12,627 bases of DNA from Oscillospiraceae bacterium (GCA_017501805.1 JAFVWG010000040.1:1-12627), one strand, 5' to 3'. Positions 1 through 6,316 are shown, counted from the stretch's first letter. Translations and numbers: made by a program. The notes: generated from the sequence alone by a model not told the origin.

Positions 1-1683
1 GCCGCGTTTACGGGAAGTACGGAGCTGATGAAAAAGACGCTCCTGGACTTCTCTGCCACGCAGCTTGAGAGCGGTCGCTTCCTCTACACCGCGCCGACCG
101 AGCAGTATAAAAAATATGCGTCGATCCCCGAGTGGGATCTGCGCTACACGGACATCCTCACGCGGTATATCGAGCTGACAGGGGATCTTGCGGGCGCTGC
201 GGAGTTCTACGATGCCGCGGTCCGCAATGTGAAGTTCCACATGGGGATGATGTCCCGCGGACTGCTCCCGGATGAGAGCAACGCGAGAAACATCAGCGAT
301 CACCCCGAAAAACCCATCGAAGACAACCCCGGCGACGGATTACCGCTGACGGTTGTAAACCTCCTTTTGTACGATTCGATGAACAAGCTTAGCCGCATCG
401 CGGCGCAGCTCGGAAAGGCGGAGGATGCCGCCGCATGGAAGGAAAAGGCGGCGACGCTGCGGGAGAATATCAACGCCAAGCTGCTCGACAAGAAGACCCA
501 TGCCTACAAAAAGCACACCGGCACGTCGGAGACGAACCCCGGCGCGACGGCGATGGCGATCAACGTGGGCGTTGCGCTCCCGGAGCATCGCGATGCGCAG
601 CTGGAGCAGCTTACCAAAACGACCGTCAAGGACACCAGCGTTGTGCTGACCTATGAAGTGTTCCGCGCGCTGGCGACCTACGGAAACCGCGAGCAGAAAC
701 AGGCGATCTATGATCGGGCGCTGGATTCCTGGGGGCAGATGCTCAAAGGGCACGAGACCGTGTGGGAGGGACTGACGCCGGCACATCAAAGCTCACATTC
801 CCACGCGTGGAGCGGCTACCCGGCGGCGTTTATGCTGTCAACCTTCCTCGGGATCGATCGCGGTGAGGGCGGTGCGGCTTGCGTGACGCCCTTCCTGCCG
901 AAGGATGTCGATGAGATCCGCGGAGAAGCGCGTGTTCCCGGAACGGACACGACTGTTGCGGTGACCCTGCGGCGCGAAAACGGATATGTGCTGCGCGTGA
1001 ATGCCTCTGCAGCCGCGACTGTGGCGGTGCCGCGTCCGGGACTGACAGACACGCAGATCACGGTCGGCGGCACGACGGTCTTCCGCGACAATGCGGGAAG
1101 CGACGCCAAGGGCGTACGCTACCTCGGACGGGACAGTCAGTATGTCTACTTTGCGGTGGACGCAAATGCAGATTTCGAATTCCGCGCGACAGGAACGGAG
1201 GGGGCGCAGCCCTTTACGGACGTGAAGGAAAGCGACTGGTTCTATCGCTATGTGACGGAGCTTGCCGCCGACGGAACGGTTGCGGGAATGACCGAAACGA
1301 CCTTCGTGCCGAACGGCACGCTGACCTATGGTCAGGCGCTGAAGCTGATCGGTCTGGCGGTCGGTGAGAAAGAGCCGCAAAAGAGCGGCGCACACTGGGC
1401 GAGCGGCTGGATGACGCTTGCGAAGAGCAAGCTCTGGCTGACGGAGGATGTGAATCCGGACGCTGCGATCACGCGGCTCGCGCTTTGCCGCATCGCGGCG
1501 AAGGCGAAGGGACTTACGGATCAGCCGAAGAAGAATCCCTTTACCGACACGGAGGATGCGGCGGTGCTCGCGCTCAATAAGGCGGGGGTGATCAGCGGCA
1601 TGACCGCGAAGACCTTCGAACCGAACGGTCTTCTGACCCGCGCGCAGATCGCGAAGATCATCCGGATGCTGCGCAGCGTCTGA
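1..1683 (+). CDS. GH78-type alpha-L-rhamnosidase with C-terminal SLH domains (5' end outside window)
   Basis: The frame is open from base 1, so the N-terminus lies outside; the Met at base 28 is internal. Numbering below is from that Met. Residues 1-275 resemble the GH78 (alpha/alpha)6 barrel: WDLRYTDILTRYIELTGD, an ISDHP motif where the family usually has IDWP/IDHP, and GHETVWEGLTP followed by SHSHAWSGYPAAFM. The WE glutamate is a candidate catalytic base; the general-acid region should lie upstream, off the window. Residues 276-365 fit the C-terminal rhamnosidase beta-sandwich. Residues 394-551 hold three SLH repeats, the first starting QPFTDV and the third NPFTD, with FVPNG/FEPNG and LTRAQ motifs. 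Such enzymes release terminal L-rhamnose from glycans or glycosides. SLH repeats bind secondary cell-wall polymer, so a cell-surface enzyme is inferred. The second SLH repeat is degenerate. The family is fairly sure; the exact substrate is unknown. Confidence 0.82.
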   Translation, partial: AAFTGSTELMKKTLLDFSATQLESGRFLYTAPTEQYKKYASIPEWDLRYTDILTRYIELTGDLAGAAEFYDAAVRNVKFHMGMMSRGLLPDESNARNISDHPEKPIEDNPGDGLPLTVVNLLLYDSMNKLSRIAAQLGKAEDAAAWKEKAATLRENINAKLLDKKTHAYKKHTGTSETNPGATAMAINVGVALPEHRDAQLEQLTKTTVKDTSVVLTYEVFRALATYGNREQKQAIYDRALDSWGQMLKGHETVWEGLTPAHQSSHSHAWSGYPAAFMLSTFLGIDRGEGGAACVTPFLPKDVDEIRGEARVPGTDTTVAVTLRRENGYVLRVNASAAATVAVPRPGLTDTQITVGGTTVFRDNAGSDAKGVRYLGRDSQYVYFAVDANADFEFRATGTEGAQPFTDVKESDWFYRYVTELAADGTVAGMTETTFVPNGTLTYGQALKLIGLAVGEKEPQKSGAHWASGWMTLAKSKLWLTEDVNPDAAITRLALCRIAAKAKGLTDQPKKNPFTDTEDAAVLALNKAGVISGMTAKTFEPNGLLTRAQIAKIIRMLRSV

Positions 1684-1690
1684 TATAGGA

Positions 1691-1731
1691 AAAACAAGGG
1701 TGTGCTTCCGAAGGAAGCGCGCCCTTGTTTT
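1691..1731 (+). terminator. Rho-independent terminator of the rhamnosidase gene
   Basis: A 19-bp stem (1691-1709 with 1713-1731, two G-U pairs) closes a GAA loop and ends in TTTT, 7 nt after the TGA stop. The left arm starts AAAA, so it may also stop transcripts arriving on the minus strand. Confidence 0.88.
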
Positions 1732-1740
1732 GATAGAATG

Positions 1741-2040
1741 AATACTGAAGGCTGAAAAATGAAGAATGAATCATTGTGGTGTGCCGCGAGGCGGCGGGGA
1801 TTGGATACGCCTGCGGGCGGGAGACCTCTTCCGGCGCTTCGCGCCACCTTCCCCAAAGGGGAAGGTTTTTTCTTGTTGCCGCTTTGCGGCGGAATCGGAT
1901 GGACAATCCCTCACCGCCTGCGGCGGAATTGCCTGCGGGCAATCCGGTCGCGGCTCTGATATGCCACCGGCATATCATTCACTACCGCGACTGCGCTTCG
2001 CTTACCCTTTACACAAGGGAGCCTTGGGACATGGCTGAAA
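1741..2040. repeat. Intergenic hairpin island, likely composite dispersed repeat
   Basis: No credible gene lies between 1684 and 2087. The stretch holds a chain of short perfect hairpins: 1783-1795 (5 bp), 1808-1819 (4 bp), 1833-1845 (5 bp), 1846-1866 (9 bp), 1878-1890 (5 bp), 1914-1926 (5 bp), 1928-1943 (6 bp), 1957-1977 (9 bp) and 2005-2019 (5 bp). Loops are 3-5 nt, often TGC, TGCG, TTC or TTT. It begins with an AT-rich GAA-repetitive segment (1741-1775). The minus-strand string CTCCCTTGTGTAAAGGG and the CCTTCCCC/GGGGAAGG hairpin resemble intergenic repeats I recall from many Oscillospiraceae genomes; this is memory, not a search. An open frame runs through on the plus strand, but its protein resembles nothing and it continues antisense through real genes. 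Confidence 0.6.
1846..1871 (+). terminator. Terminator-like hairpin inside the repeat island
   Basis: A 9-bp stem (A+CCTTCCCC with GGGGAAGG+T, loop AAA) is followed by a run of T. It has the form of a plus-strand intrinsic terminator, but may only be one unit of the repeat island because no gene ends just upstream. Confidence 0.45.
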
Positions 2041-2048
2041 GGAAAAAG

Positions 2049-2080
2049 AAAAGCGTGCTTCCGGAGGGAAGCACGCTTTT
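2049..2080 (-). terminator. Terminator of the atuA-DUF4387-hydrolyase operon
   Basis: A perfect 14-bp stem (2049-2062 with 2067-2080, 4-nt loop) lies 8 nt beyond the beta-subunit stop. Read on the minus strand it is followed by TTTTCTTTTT, a good U-tract. A T-run also follows on the plus strand, so it may work in both directions. Confidence 0.85.
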
Positions 2081-2087
2081 TGTGCGA

Positions 2088-2711
2088 TCAATAGAGTTTG
2101 GTGAAGCTGAAGTCTTCGCCGATGCCCAGCTTACGGAGCGCGGCTTCTTTATTGGCGGCAATTTCGCCGTCCAGACGGTCAAAGAAGTTTGCGCCCGTGC
2201 TGTCGATGTCGACCAGGAAAGGACCGAGCTCGTGCACCTTGAAGAACCACGCAGCCTCGATACTGCCCAGCTCATCGAACAGATGCACGTCCTGCACCTC
2301 GATGGAGTCGATCCAGAGGTTCGGGCTGACGGAGCGCGGGGAAACGTGCACGCAGCCCTTTTCACGCATCATCGCCGCGGTTTCCGCGCCCATCGTCGTC
2401 TTGCCGACGATCATACGCAGTCCCCAGTTTTCCACGCTCTTCGCGCCCCACTTTTCAAAGCGGATGGAAGAGGTGGGCATAAAGGACTTGAGACTCCATG
2501 CGCCGTTTTCGCGGATGATGATGGGTCCGTTGTGGATCAGAATGTTGCGATTCTCGGTGGAGAAGGGCAGCGTGTGGTTCTCGTCGAAGATGTATTTCTG
2601 CAGCCGGGAGCGGCAGGTGAAGACCTCGCCGCTCAGGTAGACCGTATCGCCGATCCTGAGCTGCCGTACGTCCGCTTCGCTCAGCGGGCCTGTCAGATGA
2701 TATTCCGCCAT
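2088..2711 (-). CDS. Class I fumarase/tartrate dehydratase-type hydro-lyase, beta subunit (divergent)
   Basis: A 207-aa cytosolic protein matching the beta (C-terminal) half of class I Fe-S hydro-lyases, which add or remove water on small dicarboxylates. It starts LTGPLSEADVRQLRIGDTVYLSG, as usual. Candidate substrate-binding residues are R34 (TCRSR), T80 and R84 (MPTSSIR, in place of GPTTSGR) and K104 (VGKTTM, in place of IGKGG). Their spacing (46, 4, 20) equals that of R421, T467, R471 and K491 in Leishmania major fumarase, as I remember the numbering. HNGPI (60-64) and DIDSTGANFF (168-177) are further family landmarks. Length is nearer to TtdB (about 200) than to typical bacterial fumarase beta. 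It is the last gene of the operon, 12 nt after alpha; the alpha stop TAA overlaps its ribosome site TAAGGAGG. Substrate could be tartrate, fumarate, mesaconate or another acid; motif changes argue against plain fumarase. Confidence 0.8.
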   Translation of the reverse strand: MAEYHLTGPLSEADVRQLRIGDTVYLSGEVFTCRSRLQKYIFDENHTLPFSTENRNILIHNGPIIIRENGAWSLKSFMPTSSIRFEKWGAKSVENWGLRMIVGKTTMGAETAAMMREKGCVHVSPRSVSPNLWIDSIEVQDVHLFDELGSIEAAWFFKVHELGPFLVDIDSTGANFFDRLDGEIAANKEAALRKLGIGEDFSFTKLY

Positions 2712-2723
2712 AACGATCCCTCC

Positions 2724-3641
2724 TTATCGGTCGCCGAACCAGTTCGGGCTGACCATTTTGTGAACGCTGCTGTCCGCTTCGATCCGCGTGGAGGCACGGC
2801 GTGCCACCATGCAGTTCGTGCTCGTCGCGCAGGCGATGCCCGCGATGTGCGTGTAGGCGTATTCCACATTGACACCGAGCACCGAGGTGCTGCCGCCGCC
2901 GCCGAGAATGCCGCAGCCGAGGCTGTTGATCGCCTCATAGAGATCTTCCTCGATCTTCGCGAACATCGGATCGGGATGGCGCGAGCCGACCGTGCGGAGG
3001 CAGGCGGCTTCCTTGGCGAGGTTGGCTGCCACGTTGGCGGTGCCGCCGATGCCGATGCCCAGAACGGAGGGCGGGCAGACCGCGCCTGCGCGCGCGGAGG
3101 CGACAAAGCTGTCGAGGACGAATTTTTCGATGCCCTGGATGCCGTCGGCAAAGGCAACGATGCGGTGGCGCGTTCCGCCGAAGCATTCACTGCCGCCGCC
3201 CTTTGCGGCGTAGGACATCTCGATCGCATCGCCGTCCACGAACTGATAGGTGAAGTCGGGGATGTTCATACCGATGTTGTTGCCGGGGTCGTAGCCCGTG
3301 AGCGGGTGCTTCATCGTTGCGCGGAGATAGCCGCACTTCGTGGCCTTTTCAACGGCGCGGCGGGCCGCATTTTCCAACTCGACAAAGCCGCCTTCCAGCT
3401 CACAGCTGTTTCCGACCTTGAAATAGAAGATCGGCCAGCCGGTGTCGACGCAGAGCGGATTGCCGCGCTCTGCGGAAAGCTCCATACTGCGGAGCGTTGC
3501 CTCGAGACCCGTCTTTGCGTCGGCGCTGCTTTCGCGCTCGATCGCGCTGACGAACGCCGCCTTGACGTCGGGGGAAAGCTCGGTCGCGCCGCGGCGGATG
3601 GTATCAAACAATGCGTTTTCGTATACTTCTATCGGGATCAT
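2724..3641 (-). CDS. Class I fumarase/tartrate dehydratase-type hydro-lyase, alpha (Fe-S) subunit
   Basis: A 305-aa protein of the class I fumarase N-terminal family, which carries the oxygen-sensitive [4Fe-4S] cluster. The three expected cluster cysteines are visible: C64 in PLCVDTG, C189 in CPPSVLGIGIGG and C277 in NCMVARR. D66 and H265 (THIAGIA) match residues proposed to be catalytic in the family; H265 to C277 is 12 residues, as in Leishmania fumarase. AKGGGSE (146-152) and R107 are other substrate-site candidates. The usual CQDTG is CVDTG here. Length matches TtdA (about 300). The start has a strong AAGGAGG site that overlaps the TAA stop of the preceding DUF4387 gene, implying coupled translation. 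It should pair with the beta subunit just downstream to form the active enzyme in the cytosol. The class is near certain; substrate is not determined. Confidence 0.88.
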   Translation of the reverse strand: MIPIEVYENALFDTIRRGATELSPDVKAAFVSAIERESSADAKTGLEATLRSMELSAERGNPLCVDTGWPIFYFKVGNSCELEGGFVELENAARRAVEKATKCGYLRATMKHPLTGYDPGNNIGMNIPDFTYQFVDGDAIEMSYAAKGGGSECFGGTRHRIVAFADGIQGIEKFVLDSFVASARAGAVCPPSVLGIGIGGTANVAANLAKEAACLRTVGSRHPDPMFAKIEEDLYEAINSLGCGILGGGGSTSVLGVNVEYAYTHIAGIACATSTNCMVARRASTRIEADSSVHKMVSPNWFGDR

Positions 3642-3653
3642 TCGGATGCCTCC

Positions 3654-3953
3654 TTACGCCAGTTCGATCTGCGCCAGCGGCATATGCTGCTGGCAGCCGT
3701 AAACGTCGTCGTCCTCCAGACTGGCGCTGACGTGCCTGCGGGGGAAGGTGATCTTGACGGAATCGACACAGTCGTAGGGGATGATGTCGATCTGCTCCAC
3801 CGGCACGTCATAGGCGGCGGAGATCTGCTCCTTCGTGAGAGCGCTGACGACCTTTTCCATATTCTCTCTGCTGTCGAACATCAGGTCGAAGGTGATGTAC
3901 AGGGGACCTGCGTTCTTGCTGCGGATGATCTTTGCGAGATCGAACAGCTTCAT
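3654..3953 (-). CDS. DUF4387 family protein, AtuA partner
   Basis: A 99-aa protein beginning MKLFDLAKIIRSKNAGPLYI and containing TFDLMFDS, EQISAAYDVP and a C-terminal DDDVYGCQQHMPLAQIEL, all typical of the DUF4387 family. No signal peptide or membrane segment is seen. The family has no established reaction that I know of; it is commonly encoded beside AtuA/DUF1446 proteins, and may be a small subunit of an AtuA complex (inference). The start was chosen because its ATG overlaps the AtuA stop codon (ATGA, 4 nt) and has GAGGAGGT 6 nt upstream. The same frame stays open for a further 200 codons upstream, but that part is the shadow of the AtuA gene and reads as arginine-rich nonsense. Its stop overlaps the ribosome site of the hydro-lyase alpha gene. 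Confidence 0.88.
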   Translation of the reverse strand: MKLFDLAKIIRSKNAGPLYITFDLMFDSRENMEKVVSALTKEQISAAYDVPVEQIDIIPYDCVDSVKITFPRRHVSASLEDDDVYGCQQHMPLAQIELA

Positions 3954-5263
3954 GACCGCACCTCCTCGATATGGCTGACGGCGGTTTCGGCAAGATCGTC
4001 GACGACCGCCAGATGGTAGATACTGAAGGTGAACACGTCGCCCACGTGGACATCCGACGGAGAGAAGGGGAAGGCAACATTGCCCGCGCTGGATTTTCTG
4101 CCGTCGTAGTCGCAATGCAGCAGGCGCGAACGCGCCAGCGAGCAGATCGTGTCCGCGATCTCCTGTGTCGCACCGACGGCGTCGATGACAACGCCGAAGC
4201 TCGACTCCGGTCCGCCGTAGGTGCGGAAGCGAAGACTGAAGTCGGAGGGATCGAGCTTTGCGTTTTTGCGGACGAAGTCCTGCACGGTCTTTTCGATCTC
4301 GGGGAAACGGCTGATGGTGAGCGGGTCGTTGATGCCGCCGACGCAGATCGTGCGGCAGCCGGCCTTCCGCACGCCCTCGAGCTTGAGCGTTTTCTGCTCC
4401 GCGGGACGGAATTCCGCGCCGGAGATACGCACGCGGCGCTCCGTCATCTGCTCGAAGGAGGCGTTCTTCAGGTCGATCACGCCGTCCGGCTCGAAGATCA
4501 GATAGGGGTTGCCCTGCTCGTACATCGTGTGCGCCGCGGCACGCGCCGCGAGGCATTTGCGGTTGGGGCTTGCGGGCTCCAGCTCAAAGTGATCCTTGTA
4601 CATATAGCCCTGCATAACATCCGCTGCCGCAACGGGCTCACAGCACATAGCGCCGCATTCCATAATTTTTGCCATGTGGAACGCCAGACCCTCCGGGTAG
4701 CCCTCGTGGATGCAGGGAGCGGCGTAGATTGCGGTGTCGCAGGCACGTCCGGAGACGATGACATCCACGCCCTCGTCCAGAAGACGGAGGAAGGGGGCGA
4801 CGCCGATCTGGCTGACGATGCGTGTGGAGGCATTTACAGCCTCTTCCGTCAGCGGGAAGGTCTCGCTCATCGGGATGATCTTGCCCTCGTGGAGCTTCTG
4901 CAGGACATAGTCACGGTCCACATCGCTGTAGATCACACCCATACGGAAGGAGAGCTTCTGCTCCGAAGCGATCTCGCGCAGGATGTCCAAAAGCCAGTCC
5001 GTGTGTGCACGCGAGCCTGCTCCGCCCGCCGTGCCGATGATAAAGGGTGCTTTCTGCGCCAGCGCCTTGGGAAGCGCGAGCGAGAGGTCGCGCTTGACGG
5101 CGCCTCTGTCGGTAAAGGATTTTCCGCTTCCCAGATAATACGGTCCGGGATCGGTGGAGCCGGCGTCAACGCCGACGTAGTCGACCTTCTCGGCAAAGGC
5201 CGCCTCCAGCGATTCCTCGCTGTAGCCGTAGCCGAGCAGACCGCAAAGGGATACGATCTTCAT
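3950..5263 (-). CDS. AtuA-like (DUF1446) protein
   Basis: A 437-aa soluble protein of the acyclic-terpene-utilisation AtuA/DUF1446 family. Landmarks are DAGSTDPGPYYLGSG (33-47), KRDL (57-60), IIGTAGGAGS (75-84), SGRACDTAIYAAPC (171-184), and C-terminal RFRTYGGPESSFGVVID. AtuA itself is needed for citronellol/geraniol growth in Pseudomonas, but most relatives, including those paired with DUF4387, have no known reaction; the terpene name should not be carried over. It is the first gene of the operon, with AAGGAGGT upstream and a 4-nt overlap with DUF4387. Co-transcription with an Fe-S hydro-lyase suggests it acts on the same organic acid before or after the hydration step (inference). Expression probably depends on the divergent AraC-type regulator. 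The DGGSTDPGPYYLG-like signature separates this subfamily from Atu proteins of terpene loci, as far as I recall. Confidence 0.87.
   Translation of the reverse strand: MKIVSLCGLLGYGYSEESLEAAFAEKVDYVGVDAGSTDPGPYYLGSGKSFTDRGAVKRDLSLALPKALAQKAPFIIGTAGGAGSRAHTDWLLDILREIASEQKLSFRMGVIYSDVDRDYVLQKLHEGKIIPMSETFPLTEEAVNASTRIVSQIGVAPFLRLLDEGVDVIVSGRACDTAIYAAPCIHEGYPEGLAFHMAKIMECGAMCCEPVAAADVMQGYMYKDHFELEPASPNRKCLAARAAAHTMYEQGNPYLIFEPDGVIDLKNASFEQMTERRVRISGAEFRPAEQKTLKLEGVRKAGCRTICVGGINDPLTISRFPEIEKTVQDFVRKNAKLDPSDFSLRFRTYGGPESSFGVVIDAVGATQEIADTICSLARSRLLHCDYDGRKSSAGNVAFPFSPSDVHVGDVFTFSIYHLAVVDDLAETAVSHIEEVRS
3960..3967 (-). promoter_or_regulatory. Ribosome binding site fixing the DUF4387 start
   Basis: GAGGAGGT on the minus strand, 6 nt before the ATG at 3953-3951. 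It lies inside the end of the AtuA frame and supports the short 99-aa start over any upstream start in the same frame. Confidence 0.85.
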
Positions 5264-5295
5264 GCCAAAACCTCCTTGCAGTATATATCATCCTC

Positions 5296-5324
5296 ATTGT
5301 AGCAAGGCGCGGCGGCACAATGAT
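5296..5324 (-). promoter_or_regulatory. Candidate promoter of the atuA operon
   Basis: On the minus strand a TACAAT -10 box (5301-5296) lies 33 nt before the AtuA ATG. The hexamer 17 nt upstream, ATCATT (5324-5319), is a poor -35, as expected for an activator-dependent promoter. The proximal half of the 21-bp-spaced direct repeat touches this -35, matching class II activation by an AraC-family protein (inference). Confidence 0.55.
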
Positions 5325-5356
5325 TGCGTTTTGTACTTTTTTTCTTGCATTTTGTA
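5324..5356. promoter_or_regulatory. Direct-repeat operator for the AraC-family regulator
   Basis: TTGCGTTTTGTA (5324-5335) and TTGCATTTTGTA (5345-5356) match at 11 of 12 positions and start 21 bp apart, two helical turns. AraC-family dimers commonly bind direct half-sites at this spacing, as at araI1-araI2. The pair sits between the divergent atuA operon and regulator gene, next to the -35 of the former and over the -35 of the latter. That placement suggests activation of the operon and autorepression of the regulator. Confidence 0.65.
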
Positions 5357-5373
5357 AAAAATGGGTGTATGGT
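5345..5373 (+). promoter_or_regulatory. Candidate promoter of the AraC-family gene
   Basis: TTGCAT (5345-5350) and TATGGT (5368-5373) are separated by 17 bp and lie about 20 nt before the start codon. The -35 is inside the downstream half of the direct repeat, so regulator binding would block it. Confidence 0.5.
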
Positions 5374-5393
5374 CGGGGTAAGGGGGCGGAGAT

Positions 5394-6263
5394 ATGGACA
5401 TTCGCAACTTTGTTCTTTCGTATTACAGCAATTCCACAAAGGACTTTCACATCCATCTGGTGGACAGCGGCGGAGCGGCGCAAACGCCGCACACGCACGC
5501 CTATTTTCAGATCTACTTTATGCTGCACGGCAGCCTCACGCATTTTGTGGGGGAAAGCGCCGCACGGCTCACGCACGGCGATATGACGATCGTTCCGCCC
5601 GGCACGCCGCATCACATTGAGAGAAGCCCGGATGCGGTCTTCTACTCGCTCTCTTTTATGCCGGAGCTGTTCAGCGCCTTTGGCGAGCAATTCCGCCTCG
5701 CGAAGGACTTTCTGAACGGTCTGCAGAACGGGGACGAGAACGCTGCCGTCCGCGCGAGGATCTCGCTGCCGCCCGAGGAGGCGTTCCACGCGGAGGAGCT
5801 GTTCGCGCACACGCTGCAGGAATTTGAGAAAAAACCGCTCGGCTATGCCGAGACGATCCGCGCCTACACCGCGCTTGTGGTCACGCTGCTTGCCCGCGCC
5901 TGCTTCGAGAAGGAGCGGGAGGCGATGCCGGATCGACTGGAGGGCGGGAACCGCTTCGTTATGCACTGCGTGCAGTATGTGGAAAGCAATTTCTCCGAGC
6001 CTATATCGCTGGAGGAGATCTGCCGCCGCTCCGCGATGTCGCGGACGGACTTCTGCGCCCGCTTCCGTGCGCTCACGGGGCAGACCTTCAACGGCTATCT
6101 GAACGCCTGCCGCGTCAAAAAGGCGGCGGAATGGCTTCGGGAGGGACGGTCGGTGTCCGTCGTTTCCGATCTGTGCGGCTACCGCACCTTTTCCACCTTC
6201 TACCGCAATTTCAAAAAGATCATGGGCGTCTCGCCGCGCGAATACCGCGCGGAGGCACAATGA
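5394..6263 (+). CDS. AraC-family transcriptional regulator with cupin sensor domain
   Basis: A 289-aa regulator. Residues 15-90 form an AraC-type cupin: HIHLVD, TPHTHAYFQIYFML, and HGDMTIVPPGTPHHI, with the usual histidines and GD-hairpin. A helical linker follows (about 95-185). Residues 188-289 hold the double HTH domain: SLEEICRRSAMSRTDFCARF (205-224) and VSVVSDLCGYRTFSTFYRNF (254-273), ending in the classic GVSPREYR. It is divergently transcribed from the atuA operon with a 130-nt gap containing a 21-bp-period direct repeat, so it is probably the activator of that operon, sensing its substrate or a breakdown product through the cupin (inference). The ATG at 5394 follows a GGGGG-rich ribosome site at 5382-5391; no other in-frame start fits better. 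Regulators of sugar genes share this architecture, so the neighbouring rhamnosidase is a less likely second target. Confidence 0.88.
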   Translation: MDIRNFVLSYYSNSTKDFHIHLVDSGGAAQTPHTHAYFQIYFMLHGSLTHFVGESAARLTHGDMTIVPPGTPHHIERSPDAVFYSLSFMPELFSAFGEQFRLAKDFLNGLQNGDENAAVRARISLPPEEAFHAEELFAHTLQEFEKKPLGYAETIRAYTALVVTLLARACFEKEREAMPDRLEGGNRFVMHCVQYVESNFSEPISLEEICRRSAMSRTDFCARFRALTGQTFNGYLNACRVKKAAEWLREGRSVSVVSDLCGYRTFSTFYRNFKKIMGVSPREYRAEAQ

Positions 6264-6266
6264 GAC

Positions 6267-6294
6267 AAAAGCGGATGCCGCACCGCGCTTTTTT
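6267..6294 (+). terminator. Weak terminator of the AraC-family gene
   Basis: AAAAGCG (6267-6273) can pair with CGCTTTT (6286-6292), followed by more T. The loop of 12 nt contains its own GCGG/CCGC pairing alternatives, so termination may be partial. It lies 3 nt after the TGA stop. Confidence 0.5.
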
Positions 6295-6316
6295 GCTTTT
6301 CTTCCTGCCGAAACTG

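Noticed and set aside
1741..2040. CRISPR array
   Set aside because: The hairpins differ in sequence and spacing, there is no constant repeat-spacer unit, and no cas genes are near.
1776..4019. A 747-codon open frame on the plus strand
   Set aside because: It runs antisense through the hydro-lyase alpha and beta genes and DUF4387. Its product is Arg/Asp/His/Val-rich with no family features, while the minus-strand genes show clear catalytic motifs and ribosome sites. GC-rich codon bias explains the lack of stops.
3654..4556. A 300-aa version of the DUF4387 gene with a start at 4556
   Set aside because: The first 200 residues are an Arg-rich out-of-frame reading of AtuA. The ATGA overlap and GAGGAGGT fix the start at 3953.
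2088..5263. Calling the operon a terpene-utilisation (atu) cluster
   Set aside because: No acyl-CoA carboxylase, dehydrogenase or other Atu pathway gene is present; only the DUF1446 family name points to terpenes.
5268..5288. TATACT as the -10 box of the atuA operon
   Set aside because: Its start site would fall in the ribosome binding site; TACAAT at 5301-5296 leaves a workable leader.
3971..5302. A 443-codon plus-strand frame
   Set aside because: It is antisense to the AtuA gene and has no supporting motif; AtuA has the conserved DAGSTDPGPYYLG and GTAGGAG signatures.
5264..5393. Riboswitch or structured leader before the atuA operon
   Set aside because: The likely leader is only about 26 nt, too short for a known aptamer, and the region is better explained by promoters and a direct-repeat operator.
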